Shown here: in pieces, positions 61,120 through 64,000 of the stretch
Position numbering within the stretch: position 1 is the stretch's first letter
Layout of the letters: every line of letters begins with the position of its first letter
Origin: JADJNY01 sp046349615
Lineage (GTDB): Bacteria; Planctomycetota; UBA1135; GCA-002686595
Reading direction: 5' to 3'
NCBI GenBank assembly: GCA_046349615.1
Contig: JAXMBZ010000004.1
Span: 124,001-188,000, forward strand
Length of the DNA stretch: 64,000 nt
The notes under the pieces: generated by a model
What the model saw: the letters and a program-made list of their open reading frames with translations, nothing else
Database searches by the model: none
What the model was told of the DNA's origin: nothing
Position numbers and translations under genes: made by a program

Positions 61120-61160
61120 CCGCCCGAGCCGGGACCGAGGTCCCGCTCGGGCGGCTTCGT
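61120..61160 (+). terminator. Terminator of tRNA-Ala
   Basis: CCGCCCGAGC (61120-61129) pairs with GCTCGGGCGG (61145-61154); inside, GGGAC pairs with GTCCC around CGAG. CTTCGTTTTCC follows. It starts 6 bp after the tRNA. Confidence 0.85.
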
Positions 61161-61379
61161 TTTCCGGGCCGGCCCCGGACGCGCCCGGCGCTCTCCCCGA
61201 GCACGCTCGGAATCCGCCCGGTCGCAGGAGCAGGCGCAGGACCCTGAACTCCGGAACTCGGCGGAAGCACCGCCGTCGCACGCGGCACGAGATCACGAAC
61301 TCAGGTCGTCTCCAGAGCGGACCTCGAGATCGCCGACAGAACGCGGGTTCCCCTCCCGGCTCCACCCCAGGAAGGCCCC

Positions 61380-62213
61380 ATGAAGCTCTGGCTGTGCGCC
61401 GGAACGCTGGTCGTTCCGCTGTGCTTCCTCGCCCACCACCTCTCCGCGTCCCAGACGGCCGCCGCAGTCGACGATTCGTTCGACGGGCGCATCGAGCCCG
61501 CTCGCAGCGTGCTCGTCGCCGCACCGAAGGACGGCATCCTCGTCGAGGTCTCCGTCGACGTCGGCTCGGTCGTGTCCGCCGGCGACGTCCTCGCGCGGCT
61601 CGACGCACGCGCCGACGAACTCGCGCTCGCGCTGGCCGACACTCGGGCCAGCGCGAAGTCGGACGAGCTCCGCGCGCGCGCGACGATCGAGGACATCGAC
61701 GCGCGCATCGCGCGCCGCGCGCCGCTCTACGACGAGCAGCTCCTCCCGTCGGCCGAGCGCGACGAGCTCGCGCAGCACCGGCGGGTCGCCGAGGTCGACC
61801 TCGTGTCCGCCGCGGAGAAGACGAAGCTCGCGGAGCTCGACGTCCAGCGCGCGCGCTTCGAACTCGAACGCGACCGCGTCGTCGCTCCGCTCTCGGGCGT
61901 CGTCGTCGAGCGTTTCCTCTCACCGGGAGAGTGGGTCGGTCGCGCGCAGCCCGGCGTCGTGCGCATCGCCGCGCTCGATCCGCTGCGCGTCGAGGCGACG
62001 CTCCCCCTGCGCCTCCTGGACCGCGTGCACGTGGGCGACCTCGCCTGGGTCCGCGCCGAGAACGAGGCGGGGCGCGAGCGCGAAGCGCGCGTCCTCGCCG
62101 TCGCGCGCGCCGTCGACACCGCGAGCGCCACGTTCGTCGTGCGCCTCGAGCTCGAGAACCACGATCTCGCGCTCCCCGCGGGCCTCCGCTGCCGCGTCCG
62201 CTTCACGCCCTGA
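61380..62213 (+). CDS. Periplasmic adaptor (HlyD/RND membrane fusion protein)
   Basis: A 277-residue adaptor protein. An N-terminal signal or anchor (LWLCAGTLVVPLCFLAHHLSAS) is followed by a lipoyl half-motif (RSVLVAAPKDGILVEVSVDVG, residues about 43-63), a helical hairpin (about 75-165), the second lipoyl half (VVAPLSGVVVERFLSPGEWV) and a beta-barrel region. Adaptors connect an inner-membrane pump to an outer-membrane channel. The next gene, 50 bp downstream, is an RTX protein, which points to type I secretion, but no ABC or TolC gene is visible. It is short for the family. Confidence 0.85.
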   Translation: MKLWLCAGTLVVPLCFLAHHLSASQTAAAVDDSFDGRIEPARSVLVAAPKDGILVEVSVDVGSVVSAGDVLARLDARADELALALADTRASAKSDELRARATIEDIDARIARRAPLYDEQLLPSAERDELAQHRRVAEVDLVSAAEKTKLAELDVQRARFELERDRVVAPLSGVVVERFLSPGEWVGRAQPGVVRIAALDPLRVEATLPLRLLDRVHVGDLAWVRAENEAGREREARVLAVARAVDTASATFVVRLELENHDLALPAGLRCRVRFTP

Positions 62214-62263
62214 GCTCCACCCCACCACCGCGCTCCGCTCGCGCGGCCCGAAGACCGGTCCCC

Positions 62264-64000
62264 ATGTCCCACGACGACGCGCAGGGCACTCCGTCGCCCG
62301 AGCCGAAGCCGACCACACCCGAGCCGAAGCCTCGAACTCCGCCTGCGCGCGACGCGGCCGCGCGCGCGCGCACCGAGCCGGAGGCGAGCGCGAAATCGGC
62401 GCCGCAGGCGAGCCCGACTTCGGCGCCGCAGGCGAGTGAGAAATCGGCGCCGCAGGCGAGCGCGAAGTCGGACTCGACGTCGGAGCCGAAGCCCACGTCG
62501 AAGGACGGCGCATCGCCCCGGCGCCCGCTCGGCGTCGAGAGCCTCGAGGCGCGCATCCTGATGTCGGGCACGTGGGCCGACGCGGCGACGCTCGCGGCGC
62601 TCTCCGGCGCGACGGCGGGGAACGACCTCTTCACGGGCGACGCGTCGAACGACACCGCCGACGGTGGTCTCGGCGACGACACGCTCTACGGCGGCGCGGG
62701 CGACGACTCGCTGCTCGGCGGAGACGGCAACGACGCCCTCTTCGGCGACGACGGGAACGACACGCTCTCCGGCGGCGCGGGGAACGACGCGCTCCACGGC
62801 GGCGCGGGCAACGACACGCTGATCGGCGGCGCCGGGAACGACGTCTTCGACGGCGGAGCCGGCACGGACACGGCCGACTTCTCCGCGAGCACGGCCAAGC
62901 TCACCGTCAACCTGTCGGCGACGACCGCGCAGGTGACCGGCGACGGCACCGACACGTTCAGCGAGATCGAGAACGTCACGGGGGGCTCGAACGCGGACAC
63001 GCTCACCGGCACGTCCGGCGACAACGTTCTCACGGGCAACGCCGGGAACGACGTGCTGAAGGGCGGGCTCGGCAACGACTCGCTGATCGGCGGCGCGGGC
63101 ACGGACGTCGCGGACTACCGCGACATGACGTCCGGCGTGACGGTCGACCTCAACGTGACCAGCGCGCAGGACACCGGGGCGGCGGGCATCGACACGCTCT
63201 CCGGGATCGAGAGCGTGTACGGCGGCACCGGGAGCGACACCCTGACGGGCACCGCGGCCGCGAACGTGCTCTACGGCGGCGCAGGCGACGACGTGATCAA
63301 CGCGGGCGGCGGCAACGACACGGTCCGCGGCGGACTCGGGAACGACACGCTCGACGGGGGCGCGGGCACGGACACGCTCGACTACTCCGACGTGACGAGC
63401 GGCGTCACCGTCGACCTGCGGACGACGACCGCGCAGAACACGGGCGGCGGTGGGACGGACACGCTCTCGAACTTCGAGTACGTGACCGGCACGTCCTACG
63501 ACGACGTCCTCACCGGGACCACGGCGGCGAACCGGCTCATCGGCGGCGCGGGGAACGACACGCTCAGCGGCGACGCCGGGAACGACACCCTGCGCGGCGG
63601 CGCGGGCAACGACGTGCTCTCCGGCGGCGCGGGGACGGACACGGGCGACTACTCGGACATGACGACGGCGGTGACCGTCGACCTGAACCTGACGGGCGCG
63701 CAGAACACGGGCGGCGCCGGGATCGACACGCTCTCCGGCATCGAGAACCTGACGGGCGGCACCGGCGCGGACACGCTGATCGGAGACGCGGGCGCGAACA
63801 TGCTCAGCGGCGGCTCGGGCAACGACACGCTCCGCGGCGGACTCGGGAACGACACGTTGACGGGCGGCGCCGGCGTCGACACGGCGGACTACTCGGACGC
63901 GACGAACGGCGTGACGGTCAACCTGGGCGTGACGACGTCGCAGAACACGGGTTGGGGCAACGACACCCTGACGACGATCGAGAACGTCACGGGCTCGAGC
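62264..64000 (+). CDS. Large RTX (Ca-binding repeat) surface protein with LEPR-XLL-like motif, C-terminus cut by window edge
   Basis: The frame is open for 579 codons to the right end. Residues 1-90 are a disordered Pro/Ala/Lys/Ser tail with three 8-residue repeats (SAPQASxx). Then GVESLEARILMSG (91-102) matches the LEPR-XLL motif found at the head of giant planctomycete surface proteins. From about 120 the protein is made of RTX nonapeptides (GGxGNDTLx) alternating with a roughly 45-residue unit (DYSDxTSGVTVDL...GxDTLSGIENxTGG), five times. RTX repeats bind calcium and fold outside the cell, usually after type I secretion. The adaptor gene is 50 bp upstream. The full length and any C-terminal secretion signal lie outside the window. 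Confidence 0.92.
   Translation, partial: MSHDDAQGTPSPEPKPTTPEPKPRTPPARDAAARARTEPEASAKSAPQASPTSAPQASEKSAPQASAKSDSTSEPKPTSKDGASPRRPLGVESLEARILMSGTWADAATLAALSGATAGNDLFTGDASNDTADGGLGDDTLYGGAGDDSLLGGDGNDALFGDDGNDTLSGGAGNDALHGGAGNDTLIGGAGNDVFDGGAGTDTADFSASTAKLTVNLSATTAQVTGDGTDTFSEIENVTGGSNADTLTGTSGDNVLTGNAGNDVLKGGLGNDSLIGGAGTDVADYRDMTSGVTVDLNVTSAQDTGAAGIDTLSGIESVYGGTGSDTLTGTAAANVLYGGAGDDVINAGGGNDTVRGGLGNDTLDGGAGTDTLDYSDVTSGVTVDLRTTTAQNTGGGGTDTLSNFEYVTGTSYDDVLTGTTAANRLIGGAGNDTLSGDAGNDTLRGGAGNDVLSGGAGTDTGDYSDMTTAVTVDLNLTGAQNTGGAGIDTLSGIENLTGGTGADTLIGDAGANMLSGGSGNDTLRGGLGNDTLTGGAGVDTADYSDATNGVTVNLGVTTSQNTGWGNDTLTTIENVTGSS
62396..62460 (+). repeat. Three direct repeats, 24-bp period, in the RTX protein N-terminus
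   Basis: TCGGCGCCGCAGGCGAG occurs three times (starting 62396, 62420 and 62444) and codes for SAPQAS. The short units lie in the disordered tail before the LEPR-XLL-like motif and may vary in number between strains. Confidence 0.8.

Noticed and set aside
62600..64000. Regular repeats that could be taken for a CRISPR array
   Set aside because: The repeats are in-frame codons for GGxGxD RTX units with varied third positions and no constant spacer layout. They are coding repeats.

Overview
The window is about 70% G+C and reads as a chromosomal segment of a Planctomycetota bacterium, probably from one of the marine lineages. The evidence is Gfo/Idh/MocA and xylose-isomerase-like TIM-barrel enzymes with Tat or lipoprotein leaders, several sulfatase-like hydrolases, prepilin-type N-termini, an LEPR-XLL-like motif at the head of an RTX protein, and three secreted proteins sharing one Cys-rich C-terminal module that ends in Ile-Thr-Trp. 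Placement below phylum is inference. There is no integrase, transposase, phage gene or CRISPR array. Both ends cut a gene.

Layout. 1-6.1 kb: a truncated secreted repeat protein, a divergent BNR/sialidase-like protein, and a four-gene minus-strand operon (Gfo/Idh/MocA oxidoreductase, two TIM-barrel isomerase-like proteins, an FGE-fold lipoprotein). 6.2-14.2 kb: minus-strand genes for inositol monophosphatase, a PBP4-type carboxypeptidase, an M28 peptidase, an MBL-fold hydrolase, an NTF2-like protein, galE and aroA. 14.3-15.8 kb: purC-purE, divergent from aroA over an apparently overlapping promoter. 15.8-19.9 kb: a minor-pseudopilin operon (PilV-, PilW-, PilX-like) ending in a HEAT-repeat protein. 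20-23.8 kb: mtnA, a small conserved protein, glyA and a MORN/YwqK-like lipoprotein. 23.9-32.3 kb: a sulfatase-like lipoprotein with a zinc-ribbon tail, two lamin-tail-like proteins, a penta-heme cytochrome c, an AsmA-like protein and a second sulfatase-like lipoprotein.

32.3-40.6 kb is the most distinctive stretch. A 1,686-residue protein joins a Ser/Thr-kinase-like domain, a long helical/TPR region, GAF, a sigma54 AAA+ domain and a Fis helix-turn-helix. It overlaps the downstream sulfatase gene by ATGA. Divergent from it lies a tight type III polyketide operon: polyketide synthase, isoprenylcysteine-methyltransferase-like enzyme and FAD oxidoreductase. 40.6-53.3 kb carries a second MORN-type lipoprotein, a PQQ sugar-dehydrogenase-like protein, a third sulfatase-like enzyme coupled to a GT39-like/TPR membrane protein, a secreted protein with the shared C-terminal module, nnrE, an orphan FecCD permease, another GT39-like protein and a nucleotide-pyrophosphatase-like lipoprotein. 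53.3-61.1 kb is mostly housekeeping: tRNA-Arg, superoxide dismutase, a short RNase R, a third GT39-like protein, a DUF2807-type lipoprotein, leuS and tRNA-Ala. 61.4-64 kb: a periplasmic adaptor followed by a large RTX protein running off the end.

The recurring theme is cell-envelope and surface biology combined with core purine, aromatic amino acid, one-carbon and translation genes. Start codons were chosen from overlaps, ribosome-binding sites and leader peptides. Several are uncertain and are flagged.
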